Positions 50,171-61,633 are shown, counted from the stretch's first letter. The stretch: DNA of 64,000 nt from CBDCXF01 sp965223755 (GCA_965223755.1 CBDCXF010000001.1:248001-312000), one strand, 5' to 3'. Numbers and translations: made by a program. Notes: generated by a model from the sequence alone, not told the origin.

Positions 50171-52750
50171 GTGGCCGACGGCAGACCTAAGTTGGGGCGG
50201 CGCAAGCGGCGGTTGCGGCGAGTTCTGTGGCTCATTTGCGGCCTGGTTGTGGCCGCCGCACTGGTCGGTTGGGGGCTCTACCGGGCAAGTCGTCCTGAAA
50301 CCTGGACATCGGGTGAGACCACCGACGAGATCACCGAGAATCTGAGCCGCGATCTTCCCGAAGGTGCGCCCCTACCGCGCTTCGAGGACGTGACCGAGAC
50401 GGCCGGACTAGCTGGCTTCGACACTTTTTTTGGAGTTCGCTCGTCGCAACTTCCGGAGGACATGGGTTCGGGGGTGGCGTGGGGAGACTTCGACAACGAC
50501 GGCGACGACGATCTTTTCCTTGTCAGCGCCGGTGGTTCGCTCACCGCCGACCCCGAGACCTGGACTCCATCCCAGCTCTACCGCAATCAAGGAAGGGGTG
50601 GCTTCGATTTGGTCGCCGAGTTTCCAGAGACCCGCATGATCGGCATGGGGGCGGCGTGGGGCGACTATGATGGCGACGGTTGGCTGGACCTGGTGGTGAG
50701 CGGCTACCGGCGCTTGTCGCTCTTTCGCAATCAGGAAGGGACTCTCGTGCCCGGTCCTGAGCTGCCAGGGGGCGATCGGTTCTGGTCCGGTGTCTCCTGG
50801 GCGGACTTCGATGGGGATCGAGACCTCGACCTCTACGTCGCCGGCTATGTCGACTACGTCGAAGACGACAGCGACGTGCGCCGCGCCACCGATCAGTACG
50901 GGACCGCGGTTCCCTACACCCTCAATCCTGCGTCATTCGAGCCGGTCGCCAATATGTTGCTGCGCAACGACGGTGGCAGGTTCACAGATGTTGCGGCACT
51001 GTACGGCGTGTCGAACCCCGAAGGGCGGAGTCTGGGAGCACTCTGGCAGGATTTTGACGCCGACGGCCGACTCGATCTCTACGTGGCCAATGACATTTCC
51101 GACAACGCCTTGTATCTCAACCGCGGCGACACCTTCGAGGATGCTGGACTCTCCGCATGGGTGGCGGACTATCGTGGCGCCATGGGGCTGACCAGCGGCG
51201 ATTGGAATCGCGACGGTGACGACGACCTTTTTGTGACCCACTGGCTGGCGCAAGAGAACGCGCTGTACGAATCACGGCTGGTCGAAACAGCTCAGGGTGC
51301 GCCGGCCGGTGCCCAGAGGCTTACTTTCGCCGATCTCGCGGCGCCCAAGGGCGTCGGTCAAATCGCCCTGCAAATGGTGGGTTGGGGGACCGAGTTTGGA
51401 GATCTCGATAATGACGGATGGCTCGACTTGGTGGTCGCCAACGGCAGCACCTTGGAAGAGAAGGATGGATCGAAAGAACTCAAGCGACAACCGGCAATGT
51501 TGCTATGGAATCAAGGCGGTGACTTTTTTCATGATTTGGCGGCGGCCAGCCCACCCTTTGCCGCCGAGCACGCCGCGAGAGGGCTGGCACTTTCCGACTA
51601 CGATTTGGACGGCGATCTAGATGTGGCCATGGTGCATCTCGACAGTGGGGTGGCGTTGCTACGCAATGACACGGAGACCGGCAATTGGATTGAATTGGAG
51701 CTGAAAGCCCAGAACGGCGGCCGCGGTGAGCACTCGTTGGTAGTGGTGAAGGCCGGAGCCGAAATCTGGCGGCGCACCGTCACCAGCGCCTCCTACCTTT
51801 CCCAGAGTAGCGCGGTTGTTCACGTTGGCTTGGGTGAGGCGCAAGTTGTCGATGATGTCGAAGTGCGATGGAAGGGCGGCGATTCTCAGTGGTTCACGAA
51901 TCTGCAGGCCAACTCTCGCTACCGGCTGACCGAGGGCGACGATGAAGCACTGCGACTGGCGTCGAACCACCCTGCCTCGGAACGGGCCGTCGCGACCCTC
52001 GACGAGCGCCAACGCACGCTCGATTTCTGGGCCGCGCAACGGGCCGGGATGGACGCCATGAAGCGCGACGGGGACTGCAACACCGCTGTCACTCGCTTTG
52101 AAGAGGCTCTCGCTCTCAACCCTTCCCACGGCGATGCCCGCTACTATCTAGCCAATTGCCTTGCCGCTCTCGACCAAACCCAGCGCGCCCTCGACGAACT
52201 GGCGCGCATGCGCGTCGATCACCCGGGTAGCCAACGTGCCCATCGACGTTGGGCGGTGCTCAAAGCATTGACGGCGACGACACGTAGCGATGTCGAAGAC
52301 GCAGCCGAAGCCGCCTCCAGTGCGCTGGCGATTAATCAAGAGGAAACCGGCAGCGTGCAGTTGCTGGGTGAGTTGGACCTAATGTTGGGTGATGCTGATG
52401 CTGCAGCCGAGCGCTTCGATCACGTGCTGCAGACCAACGATCGCGCCATCGGCAGCCACTTTCTCCTCGCCTACCTGGATTGGCTGGACGGTCAGGACTA
52501 TGACGGGCGGGTGGCGGCAATCCGAGCCGCTCGCGGACCAGACTGGAAGCCGGAGGGCGCGGTCGCCGAGGGCGATGTGGCGACGCGCATGCACAGCGAC
52601 GAAACTCCGTTGTCTGGCTTTTGGCAGCGATGGGACGGCGCCACCGACATAGAAGACAGCTTTCGCCAGTTACGCGGGTTTTTGTCGCTATTCGTAGAGG
52701 TACCTCCCAACTACCGCGCCACTGCCGGCGTGAGTGTGAACAGGCCCTAG
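50171..52750 (+). CDS. FG-GAP/ASPIC-UnbV and TPR repeat protein (CRTAC1-like)
   Basis: 859 residues, GTG start 14 bp after the cytochrome stop. It has an N-terminal membrane anchor (LWLICGLVVAAALVGWGLY). Then come repeated calcium-binding FG-GAP blades (GDFDNDGDDDLFLV, GDYDGDGWLDLVV, ADFDGDRDLDLYV, DFDADGRLDLYVAND, GDLDNDGWLDLVVANG). An ASPIC/UnbV domain (VVHVGLGEAQVVDDVEVRW) and TPR-like helices at the C-terminus follow. A periplasm-facing adhesion or scaffold protein; its pairing with a multiheme cytochrome suggests a shared complex (inference). Confidence 0.88.
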   Translation: MADGRPKLGRRKRRLRRVLWLICGLVVAAALVGWGLYRASRPETWTSGETTDEITENLSRDLPEGAPLPRFEDVTETAGLAGFDTFFGVRSSQLPEDMGSGVAWGDFDNDGDDDLFLVSAGGSLTADPETWTPSQLYRNQGRGGFDLVAEFPETRMIGMGAAWGDYDGDGWLDLVVSGYRRLSLFRNQEGTLVPGPELPGGDRFWSGVSWADFDGDRDLDLYVAGYVDYVEDDSDVRRATDQYGTAVPYTLNPASFEPVANMLLRNDGGRFTDVAALYGVSNPEGRSLGALWQDFDADGRLDLYVANDISDNALYLNRGDTFEDAGLSAWVADYRGAMGLTSGDWNRDGDDDLFVTHWLAQENALYESRLVETAQGAPAGAQRLTFADLAAPKGVGQIALQMVGWGTEFGDLDNDGWLDLVVANGSTLEEKDGSKELKRQPAMLLWNQGGDFFHDLAAASPPFAAEHAARGLALSDYDLDGDLDVAMVHLDSGVALLRNDTETGNWIELELKAQNGGRGEHSLVVVKAGAEIWRRTVTSASYLSQSSAVVHVGLGEAQVVDDVEVRWKGGDSQWFTNLQANSRYRLTEGDDEALRLASNHPASERAVATLDERQRTLDFWAAQRAGMDAMKRDGDCNTAVTRFEEALALNPSHGDARYYLANCLAALDQTQRALDELARMRVDHPGSQRAHRRWAVLKALTATTRSDVEDAAEAASSALAINQEETGSVQLLGELDLMLGDADAAAERFDHVLQTNDRAIGSHFLLAYLDWLDGQDYDGRVAAIRAARGPDWKPEGAVAEGDVATRMHSDETPLSGFWQRWDGATDIEDSFRQLRGFLSLFVEVPPNYRATAGVSVNRP

Positions 52751-52835
52751 TCTGAGGCGCCGTTTCGTTCTTGGCACATTTCGCAATCTGGAGCTTCGCT
52801 ACCTCCCATGCCAGTGCCTCCGGCGCGACTCATGT

Positions 52836-55457
52836 CTATGCGGCGCTGACGTGCTCGCCTGGGCGTAGCGTCAGCTTCCCGTCTTCGATGTCGACAACCA
52901 AACGGCTGCCCTCGGCCAGATCACCGGCGATGATCGAACGGCCGATGCGCGTTTCCAGTTCGCGTTGTAGGTACCGCTTGAGCGGCCTCGCTCCATAGAC
53001 CGGATCGTAGCCAGCACGGGCGATGAAGGTACGGGCGGCGTCGGTGAGGTCCAGGTCGATGCGGTGATCTTCGAGGCGTTTGCGCAGATCGATGATCTGG
53101 AGATCCACGATCTGTTCGATTTCCTCGACCGATAGTGGCTTAAAGAGCACCGTCTCGTCGACGCGGTTCAAGAACTCCGGCCGGAAGTGTGCCCGCAACT
53201 CTCCCATGACCTGATCTCGCGCAGCTTCACTGATCTGTCCCTCCGAGGTCAGCCCCTCGAGGAGGTGCGGCGAGCCGATGTTGGAGGTCATGATGACTAC
53301 CGTGTTCTTGAAGTCGACCTGATGCCCTTGGGCGTCGGTAGCGCGTCCGTCATCGAGGATCTGGAGCAGCACGTTGAAGACGTCGGTGTGGGCCTTTTCG
53401 ATTTCGTCGAAGAGGATCACAGAGTACGGTTTGCGCCGTACCGCTTCAGTAAGCTGTCCGCCTTCTTCGTAACCGACGTAGCCCGGAGGAGCGCCGACCA
53501 GCCGAGAGACAGTATGCCGCTCCATGTACTCGCTCATGTCGAGGCGCACCATGTTGTCTTCGCTGTCGAAGAGCGCTTCGGCGAGAGTCTTGGCCAGTTC
53601 GGTCTTGCCCACGCCGGTGGGCCCCAGGAACAAAAAGGAACCGATCGGGCGTCGGGGATCCTTGATGCCGGCGCGAGCGCGGATGACGGCGTCGGCGACA
53701 CGGTCGACCGCCTCGTTTTGGCCGATCACCCGCCGGTGCAGGATCTCGTCTAGACGCAACAGCTTTTCGCGTTCTCCCTCGACCAGGCGAGTGACGGGAA
53801 TTCCAGTCCACTTGGCGACGATGTCGGCGATTTCGTCTTCGGTGACTTCCTCGCGCAGCAGTCGGGAATCTCCGGCGGCGGCTTCGGCTTCAGCGGCCTC
53901 GATCTCGGCTTCGAGTTGCGGCAGCCGGCCGTGCTGGAGCTCGGCGGCGCGGTTGAGGTCGTAGTCGCGTTCGGCTTTTTCGATCTCTTGACGAACTTGC
54001 TCCAGTTCGGCGCGTAACTCGCGCACTTGATCGATGGTCTTTTTTTCCTCGTCGTAGCGCGCGCGCATGGCGTCGGCCTCGGTCTTGAGGTCGGCGAGTT
54101 CCTTTTGCAGGTTCTTGAGCCGTTCCTTGGACGACTTGCCTTTTTCCTGTTTGAGGGCTGCCTCCTCGATCTCCAAACGCATCACTTTGCGGGTGACTTC
54201 GTCGAGTTCGGCCGGCAGAGAGTCGATCTCGGTACGGATCATGGCGCACGACTCGTCGACCAGGTCGATGGCTTTGTCGGGGAGGAAGCGGTCGCTGATG
54301 TAGCGGTTGGACAGTGTCGCCGCGGCTACCAGGGCGTTGTCCTGGATCTTGACGCCGTGGTGGACTTCGAAACGTTCCCGCAAACCGCGCAGAATCGAGA
54401 TGGTGTCTTCGACACTCGACGGTTCGACCAAGACCGGCTGGAAGCGCCGCTCCAAAGCTGCGTCCTTCTCGATGTATTTGCGGTACTCATCGAGGGTGGT
54501 GGCACCGATGCAGTGCAGTTCGCCGCGCGCCAGCATCGGTTTGAGCAGGTTGCCGGCGTCGGTCGAGCCCTCGGTCCTGCCGGCTCCGACGATGTTGTGG
54601 ATCTCGTCGATGAAGAGCAGGATGCGTCCTTCGGATTCTTTGATCTCATTCAAGACCGCCTTGAGCCTCTCTTCGAACTCGCCGCGATATTTGGCGCCGG
54701 CGATCAGAGCTCCCAGGTCCAGGGAAAACACCGCCCGGTCTTTGAGCCACTCCGGAACGTCGCCTTTAACGATGCGCTGCGCCAACCCTTCGGCGATCGC
54801 CGTCTTGCCGACCCCCGGCTCGCCGATCAGCACCGGATTGTTCTTGCTCTTGCGCGAGAGGATGCGGATGACGCGGCGGATTTCCGAGTCGCGGCCGATG
54901 ATGGGATCCATCTTGCCGCTGCGCGCTTGGGCGACCAGATCCATGCCGTACTTTTCCAGAGCTTCGTAGGCGTCCTCCGGCGAAGCACTGGTGACGCGTT
55001 GGCTGCCGCGCACCGACTTGAGGGCTTCCAGAATGCGCGCGGTGTCCACGCCGGCTTCGGCGAGGATCCTGCCGGATCCGGTCTTCTTGCCTTCGGCGGC
55101 TAGTGCCAAGAGCAGATGCTCGACGGACACGTACTCGTCGTTGAGCTTCTTGGCGCGATCGGTGGCGTCGACGAACAGCGTTTGCAGGCGCGGGGAGAGA
55201 TAGATCTTGCCGGGCTCAGCTCCGCCGCCCCGAACCTGCGGGCGCTGGCTGAGTTCCCGTTCGATCGCGGCCGCGATCTGCTCCGGGTCGGCGTCCAGCC
55301 GCTTGAGCAGACGTGGGACCAGCCCTTCGGTCGGGCTCAGCAGAGCGAGCAGCAGGTGCTCGGCGTCAACCTGCTGTTGCTGGCCGCGTCGGGTTGCTTC
55401 TTCCTGGGCGGCGGCCAAGGCCTCCTGACTCTTGATGGTGAACTTCGAAAGATCCAT
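52836..55457 (-). CDS. clpB: ATP-dependent chaperone ClpB
   Basis: 873 residues from ATG 55455-55457, preceded by GGGAGG. Clp N-domain (DLSKFTIKSQEALAAAQ), first AAA module with Walker A GEPGVGKT and FIDEIHN, the long coiled-coil middle domain that marks ClpB, and second Walker A GPTGVGKT with a sensor region. Disaggregase working with DnaK/DnaJ. It follows dnaJ by 25 bp in one operon. Confidence 0.97.
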   Translation of the reverse strand: MDLSKFTIKSQEALAAAQEEATRRGQQQQVDAEHLLLALLSPTEGLVPRLLKRLDADPEQIAAAIERELSQRPQVRGGGAEPGKIYLSPRLQTLFVDATDRAKKLNDEYVSVEHLLLALAAEGKKTGSGRILAEAGVDTARILEALKSVRGSQRVTSASPEDAYEALEKYGMDLVAQARSGKMDPIIGRDSEIRRVIRILSRKSKNNPVLIGEPGVGKTAIAEGLAQRIVKGDVPEWLKDRAVFSLDLGALIAGAKYRGEFEERLKAVLNEIKESEGRILLFIDEIHNIVGAGRTEGSTDAGNLLKPMLARGELHCIGATTLDEYRKYIEKDAALERRFQPVLVEPSSVEDTISILRGLRERFEVHHGVKIQDNALVAAATLSNRYISDRFLPDKAIDLVDESCAMIRTEIDSLPAELDEVTRKVMRLEIEEAALKQEKGKSSKERLKNLQKELADLKTEADAMRARYDEEKKTIDQVRELRAELEQVRQEIEKAERDYDLNRAAELQHGRLPQLEAEIEAAEAEAAAGDSRLLREEVTEDEIADIVAKWTGIPVTRLVEGEREKLLRLDEILHRRVIGQNEAVDRVADAVIRARAGIKDPRRPIGSFLFLGPTGVGKTELAKTLAEALFDSEDNMVRLDMSEYMERHTVSRLVGAPPGYVGYEEGGQLTEAVRRKPYSVILFDEIEKAHTDVFNVLLQILDDGRATDAQGHQVDFKNTVVIMTSNIGSPHLLEGLTSEGQISEAARDQVMGELRAHFRPEFLNRVDETVLFKPLSVEEIEQIVDLQIIDLRKRLEDHRIDLDLTDAARTFIARAGYDPVYGARPLKRYLQRELETRIGRSIIAGDLAEGSRLVVDIEDGKLTLRPGEHVSAA

Positions 55458-55482
55458 GGTGTACCTCCCGGACGGGGTTCTT

Positions 55483-56436
55483 CTAGCCCGTCCTCGGCGC
55501 GAAGTCGGATGTCTGCGCCAGTTGCTCAAACAGTTTGCGATCGTCGGCGTTCAGTTCTTTGGGTACGACAATTTTGGCTTCGGCAATCAAGTCGCCACTA
55601 CCGGTCTTGGCGTCGGGGAAGCCCTGGCCGCGAAGCCGGATCTTGGCGCCCGACGAAGTCCCCGCGGGGATGCGAATGCGGCGAGTGCCATTGAGGGTCT
55701 TGAGGTCGACCTCTCCTCCCAGCGCCGCCTCCCAAGGAGAGATCTTCAGCGTCGTGTGCAGGTTCTTGCCCTCGAGGCGGAAGCCTTTCTCGGACGTCAC
55801 TTCGACTTTGAGCAGGAGGTCGCCGGGCGTTCCGCGCCCCTGTCCACCCTGACCGGCGAGCCGGATCTTCTGGCCACTCTTGATTCCAGCCGGAATCTTG
55901 ACGGTCAACCTCTTGCTCCCGCCACGGCCGTCCGAGAGGCTCAAGCTACGCTCGCCGCCGTGGAAGGCGTCGCTCAGGCTGATGGTGATGTTGGCTTCTT
56001 GGTCGTTGCCCCGGTTGGAGAAATCCTGCACCGTGGTCCAGCCGCCGAAGTCTGGGCCGCCACCGCCGAAGAGAGTTTCAAAAAAGCTGCTGAAGCCGCC
56101 GGATCCGGGGCTGCTGCTGGTTCGCCAGGTGCGGCCTCCGCCGCCACCGCCGCCGAACCCGAACTGCGACAAGATGTCTTCGAAGCCCGGTGGGGGAGTG
56201 CCGGTGGACTGGGCTCGATTCCAGGCACTGCCAAATTGGTCGTATTTGGCCCTTTTCTCGGAGTCGGAGAGAACTTGATAGGCCTCGTTGATCTGCTTGA
56301 ACTTGGTTTCGGCTTCAGGTGTTTTGTTGATATCTGGATGGTACTTGCGCGCAAGTTTCCTGTAGGCCTTCTGGATCTCATCCGCCTCAGCCTTTTTGTC
56401 CACTCCGAGAGTGCCATAGTAGTCAACGTAGTCCAC
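55483..56436 (-). CDS. DnaJ-family co-chaperone (CbpA-like, no zinc finger)
   Basis: About 317 residues. The GTG at 56434-56436 gives VDYVDYYGTLGV, the normal J-domain start, and has TTGGAG 6 nt upstream; ATG 56442 and TTG 56448 are alternatives. The J domain has HPD (KYHPDIN), followed by a Gly/Phe-rich linker (FGFGGGGGGGRTW) and two C-terminal substrate domains (VKIPAGIKSGQKIRLAGQG, IRIPAGTSSGAKIRLRGQG). The CxxCxGxG zinc repeats of DnaJ are absent. Stimulates DnaK; here linked to clpB. Confidence 0.92.
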   Translation of the reverse strand: MDYVDYYGTLGVDKKAEADEIQKAYRKLARKYHPDINKTPEAETKFKQINEAYQVLSDSEKRAKYDQFGSAWNRAQSTGTPPPGFEDILSQFGFGGGGGGGRTWRTSSSPGSGGFSSFFETLFGGGGPDFGGWTTVQDFSNRGNDQEANITISLSDAFHGGERSLSLSDGRGGSKRLTVKIPAGIKSGQKIRLAGQGGQGRGTPGDLLLKVEVTSEKGFRLEGKNLHTTLKISPWEAALGGEVDLKTLNGTRRIRIPAGTSSGAKIRLRGQGFPDAKTGSGDLIAEAKIVVPKELNADDRKLFEQLAQTSDFAPRTG

Positions 56437-56506
56437 AATCATCTCCAACTGGTGGCGCAGACGGACTGTCTACGACCAGCGAATCTAGCACTGAATCTAA
56501 TACTGG

Positions 56507-56538
56507 GGCACTCAGCTAAAAGCTGTGATTTGAGTGCC
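56507..56538 (-). promoter_or_regulatory. Inverted repeat upstream of dnaJ-clpB, possible heat-shock operator
   Basis: GGCACTCA (56507-56514) and TGAGTGCC (56531-56538) are a perfect 8-bp inverted repeat with a 16-bp spacer. On the minus strand TTGACA (56548-56543) abuts it. The half-site GCACTC/GAGTGC recalls the HrcA/CIRCE element, but the spacer is 16 rather than 9. No good -10 is seen at 17 bp. Confidence 0.45.
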
Positions 56539-56694
56539 ACTCTGTCAATTTTGATAACCAAAAGAGCACGCGTTTCATTCCAGCGGGAATTACTGAGCTA
56601 AACGGAATTCCATGGCGGCCTGCAGTAGACTTTCTCGCTCGGGATCTCGGCACCGGCCTCTCCAGGGCTGGTCTTAACGTCCTCCCCAAAAGCC

Positions 56695-58500
<1,806 letters not shown>

Positions 58501-58821
58501 GTCGTCAAAGGACTACCGTTGTGAAATTTCTCGCAGGGCGTATCAGGCCGGGGGGCGGCTCGCGGTTTTCCGCGGTCCAATAGTGCCGCTCGCCTCAGGT
58601 CCGCCGTCCGCCGATCCTCAAGAGGTAAATGAATGCTGTGCCGAGCGGACGCGGAGATGCCCCCGTTCAGATAGCCCTGCTCGACTTGCGCCCCGTCGGT
58701 TGCAGTCCGGGCAGGCCGTGAGTGGGCGCGTTCCTGCGAGGGGCTCTCCGCCAGGGCGTGGACGAGGCTTTGCAGAGCACAACGATCCTGCCCGAAGCGG
58801 AGCGCAGGTGGGCGCCAAGCG
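58501..58821. other. GC-rich gap between lepA and hemW, no gene identified
   Basis: 321 bp. No ORF with family features on either strand. 58630-58815 contains several GC-rich complementary runs (for example TGCCGAGCGGACGC and GCGAGGGGCTCTCCGCC) and could fold, but it matches no structured RNA I know. Confidence 0.3.
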
Positions 58822-60024
58822 ATGAAGTTTGATCAGCGCCCGCCGTCCCTCGTAGAACGCACCCCGCGAACGGCCTCAGGACAGAAGCGCGATCGCCCGG
58901 GAATCTACATTCACGTTCCCTTCTGCCGTCGCATCTGCCCCTACTGCGACTTCGCCGTCGTCCGTGACAACGCGCAGCGTCGAAGCGAATTTGCCGCTCA
59001 CTTAGTCAAGGAAATCGAAGGAGCGGAATGGACCGGTCCGGAGGGCTTCGACACCGTGTACTTCGGTGGTGGTACGCCGTCGGTCCTCTCCGTCGACGAT
59101 TTGGAAGAGATTCTGAACGCCCTGCATCGTCGGTTCGATTGCTCTCCAGATCTGCGGGTCTTCCTAGAGGCGAATCCCGAGGACGTGAATCTTGGGACGC
59201 TAAGCGAGTGGTGCGACCTTGGTGTTGAGTTCTTGAGCCTGGGGGTGCAGGCCCTCAGCGCCGATCGCCTGCGTTTCCTGGGGCGCGAGCACGATGTTGA
59301 TGCCGCCGTTGGGTGTATAGAAGAAGCGCTCGCCTCGGGCATTTCCATGGTTTCAGTGGATCTAATCTACGGGCACATCGGGCAATCCCTTAATGATTGG
59401 GCCGCAGAACTTGAGCGAATGGCGGAACTCGGATTGCGCCACTTATCGTGCTATTCGCTCACCGTCGAACCCAAGACGAGCTTTGGCTTGCGCGCCAAAT
59501 CGGGAGAGCATTTGCTGCCAGCCCAAGATTTGCAGTCAGAATTTTTTTGCACCACTCATGAACTCCTGGCCGAGTTCGGTCTGCCCGGGTACGAAGTATC
59601 CAACTTCGCAGGAAGCGAACTGGAGCGCTCGGGACACAACACCAAATACTGGCGTGCCGTGCCTTATCTGGGGCTCGGCCCCTCGGCCCATTCCTTCGAC
59701 GGCGAAAGCCGATGGTGGAACCTGCGCCACGAGCGCGCCTGGGCGCGCAAACTGACGACCGGCGACTCGCCGATTGACGGTCGAGAAGTACTGACTGCAG
59801 AACAGCGCCTGCTGGAAACCGTGTTGCTGGGCCTGCGCACGGTCGAAGGCATCGATCTGTCGCAGATTCGAAAGGAATTCGAGCGCGATTTTCGAGCGGA
59901 GAAAGCCGCCTACCTGGAAGGGATGGTGAGCGATGGCCTGGCGCGACAGGACCGGAGTCAGCTCAGTTTGACCCTCTCCGGATGGGCGGTGGCGGATCGG
60001 ATCGTCGCCGATCTATGTTGCTGA
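58822..60024 (+). CDS. hemW: Radical SAM heme chaperone HemW
   Basis: 400 residues. The [4Fe-4S] motif CRRICPYC is at residues 35, 39 and 42, preceded by the family IYIHVPF. Then DTVYFGGGTPSVLS, VEFLSLGVQALS and the HemW/HemN-type GHNTKYW with LGLGPSAHSF. Length and the lack of HemN's longer N-terminus favour HemW, which inserts or carries heme rather than oxidising coproporphyrinogen. It lies 3' of lepA, a common pairing. Confidence 0.9.
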   Translation: MKFDQRPPSLVERTPRTASGQKRDRPGIYIHVPFCRRICPYCDFAVVRDNAQRRSEFAAHLVKEIEGAEWTGPEGFDTVYFGGGTPSVLSVDDLEEILNALHRRFDCSPDLRVFLEANPEDVNLGTLSEWCDLGVEFLSLGVQALSADRLRFLGREHDVDAAVGCIEEALASGISMVSVDLIYGHIGQSLNDWAAELERMAELGLRHLSCYSLTVEPKTSFGLRAKSGEHLLPAQDLQSEFFCTTHELLAEFGLPGYEVSNFAGSELERSGHNTKYWRAVPYLGLGPSAHSFDGESRWWNLRHERAWARKLTTGDSPIDGREVLTAEQRLLETVLLGLRTVEGIDLSQIRKEFERDFRAEKAAYLEGMVSDGLARQDRSQLSLTLSGWAVADRIVADLCC

Positions 60025-60110
60025 AAGATTATTCAGAGGGTGCTAAAAGAAACTCTTAGGGCGTTTTGAAGGGACTCTGAAGGCGGCTCGGCAGCTTACG
60101 GGCAAGAAAA

Positions 60111-60138
60111 AACGGGGCCGGCGTTTGCCGGCCCCGTT
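60111..60138 (-). terminator. Rho-independent terminator of the DUF1579-like gene
   Basis: 12-bp stem AACGGGGCCGGC / GCCGGCCCCGTT with loop GTTT. On the minus strand it is followed by TTTTTTCTT. It lies 24 bp beyond the stop of the gene at 60162 and may also end hemW transcripts from the other side. Confidence 0.88.
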
Positions 60139-60161
60139 GATGAACTCTTCTGAAGACGAGC

Positions 60162-60944
60162 CTAGTTGGAATCTTCGATGGCCTCGGCGGCCTCTTCCAT
60201 GGCCTCCTCGGCTTCCTCCATTGCTTCTTGCGCCATCTCCATGGCGCCTTCAGCCTCTTCCATGGCTTCCTCGGCAGCCTCCATCTCGGCTTCCATTTCA
60301 GCCTTGGCTTCCTTCATCTCGTGCTTCATGTGCTTCTTCTTGGCGTAGTGTTCGTCATGGTGCTCGCAGGTCTCATCACAGACATGGCGCGTCGCGACGA
60401 GAGTCATCTGCTCGACCGCATCACCCTCATCGGGGACCATGTACATCTTCATGGTGAAGGAGTCGTTGCCGTCCCACACGGTGTGGCTCTTCTGTTTCAC
60501 CGTACTGCCGTCCGGTCCCATCATTTCGGACTTGGTGACCATCTCGGTGCAGTCGTCATTGGCGCATTTGCCGTAAGACATCTGGATGCCGGTACTGAAG
60601 TTGTCGACCCAGGCCGACACGTACTTGCCCTTTGCATTGTCGTAGCCGTCGAGTCCGTGACCGACGAACTCGCTGCCCATGAACTGACCCTTCCAGGTAT
60701 GCATGACGTAGCGACCATCAAACATCGACTTGGCTTTCATGGTGCCTTCGGAGTCGCCCATCGGGCCGGTGGTGGTGTAGGTCCAGTGGCCGACCAGGCG
60801 GCCGAGGTGTTCGTGATGCTCGCCCGGTTGGTTGGCAGCCATCCAAGCCGCCATTTCGTCCATGCCTTCGGGCTCATCGCCCGCCCAGGCGGCCAGCGGT
60901 AATAGGCACATGACGCCAAGCATCAGTACGCAAATCTTCTTCAT
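60162..60944 (-). CDS. Exported DUF1579-like protein with heptad-repeat tail
   Basis: 260 residues. Signal peptide ICVLMLGVMCLLPLAAWA. A DUF1579-type beta-barrel with EHHEHLGRLVGHWTYTTT, DGRYVMHTWKG and FVGHGLDGYDNAKGKYVSAW. A histidine/cysteine patch (HVCDETCEHHDEHYAKKKH) is followed by a long C-terminal coiled coil of AMEEAEE-type heptads. The tail is rich in Met and Glu and unlike the rest. The domain's function is unknown. Confidence 0.85.
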   Translation of the reverse strand: MKKICVLMLGVMCLLPLAAWAGDEPEGMDEMAAWMAANQPGEHHEHLGRLVGHWTYTTTGPMGDSEGTMKAKSMFDGRYVMHTWKGQFMGSEFVGHGLDGYDNAKGKYVSAWVDNFSTGIQMSYGKCANDDCTEMVTKSEMMGPDGSTVKQKSHTVWDGNDSFTMKMYMVPDEGDAVEQMTLVATRHVCDETCEHHDEHYAKKKHMKHEMKEAKAEMEAEMEAAEEAMEEAEGAMEMAQEAMEEAEEAMEEAAEAIEDSN

Positions 60945-61038
60945 CGGTAATCCTCCTTCGAAATGGTGGAAAGTGCCGCGACGTAGTGTTCCGCAAGTCG
61001 CCCTGCGATTCTAGCCCAAGGGTCGCCCGATGTGGTCG

Positions 61039-61437
61039 TTAAACGTCTTTGACTTCGCGATGCTCAGGCTTCTTTTTGTGGTCGACATCGGGAAGGACCA
61101 GGGTGAGGACAAAACTCACAATGCTGACAACGATGCCCCCCAGCAACGCCGGCCAGCAGCCGTCGATGGAGAAAGGCACCCCCAGTGCCTGCGCGGCTCC
61201 GGCCGAGAACATCAACAGCGCGGCATTGATCACGAGGGTAAAGAGTCCCAGGGTCAATAGCACCAACGGGCAAGTGAGAAAACGCAGGACGGTCCCGAGC
61301 GTGGCATTGACGAGGCCGAAGATGAGGGCGAGCACCACCAAGCCCAGCCAATTGCCTCCGTAGGCGATACCGGGAACGATCGCTGAGGCCATCCACAGGG
61401 CGGCGGCGTTAACTAACAAGCGCAGAAGAAACTTCAT
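61039..61437 (-). CDS. Phage-holin-family (type 4_2) membrane protein
   Basis: 132 residues, four membrane segments: LLVNAAALWMASAIVPG, LGLVVLALIFGLVNATLG, PLVLLTLGLFTLVINAALL and ALLGGIVVSIVSFVLTLVL, with a basic C-terminus (HKKKPEHREVK). It matches the small family annotated as phage holin 4_2 / YvlD-like, widespread in chromosomes without phage context. No prophage genes are nearby, so a lysis role is unlikely. Confidence 0.85.
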   Translation of the reverse strand: MKFLLRLLVNAAALWMASAIVPGIAYGGNWLGLVVLALIFGLVNATLGTVLRFLTCPLVLLTLGLFTLVINAALLMFSAGAAQALGVPFSIDGCWPALLGGIVVSIVSFVLTLVLPDVDHKKKPEHREVKDV

Positions 61438-61633
61438 AGACGAAGAATACCGGAAGCAACGCGGGGATGCTCGCTATGGCATCGATGGCTCCCCGGAGGT
61501 GGTTTCTGGCTTGAAAGAACAGTGATGAACGCCATTGCGGTGAATCGGCGGCTTGTGGCAAGTATTGGCTTGCGTATAGGATCCCAAGCAGTTGGATCCT
61601 CGTTAGGAGCGGACGGGAGTTCGCGCAAAAGAG

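Noticed and set aside
54027..55103. 358-codon plus-strand frame opposite clpB
   Set aside because: Shadow of clpB, with no domain and no ribosome site.
55432..56601. 389-codon plus-strand frame opposite dnaJ
   Set aside because: Antisense to the DnaJ-like gene and its promoter; low-complexity Ala/Gly content reflects the Gly-rich linker.
61039..61437. Prophage remnant because of the holin-family gene
   Set aside because: No other phage gene is near; this membrane family is common in bacterial chromosomes outside phages.
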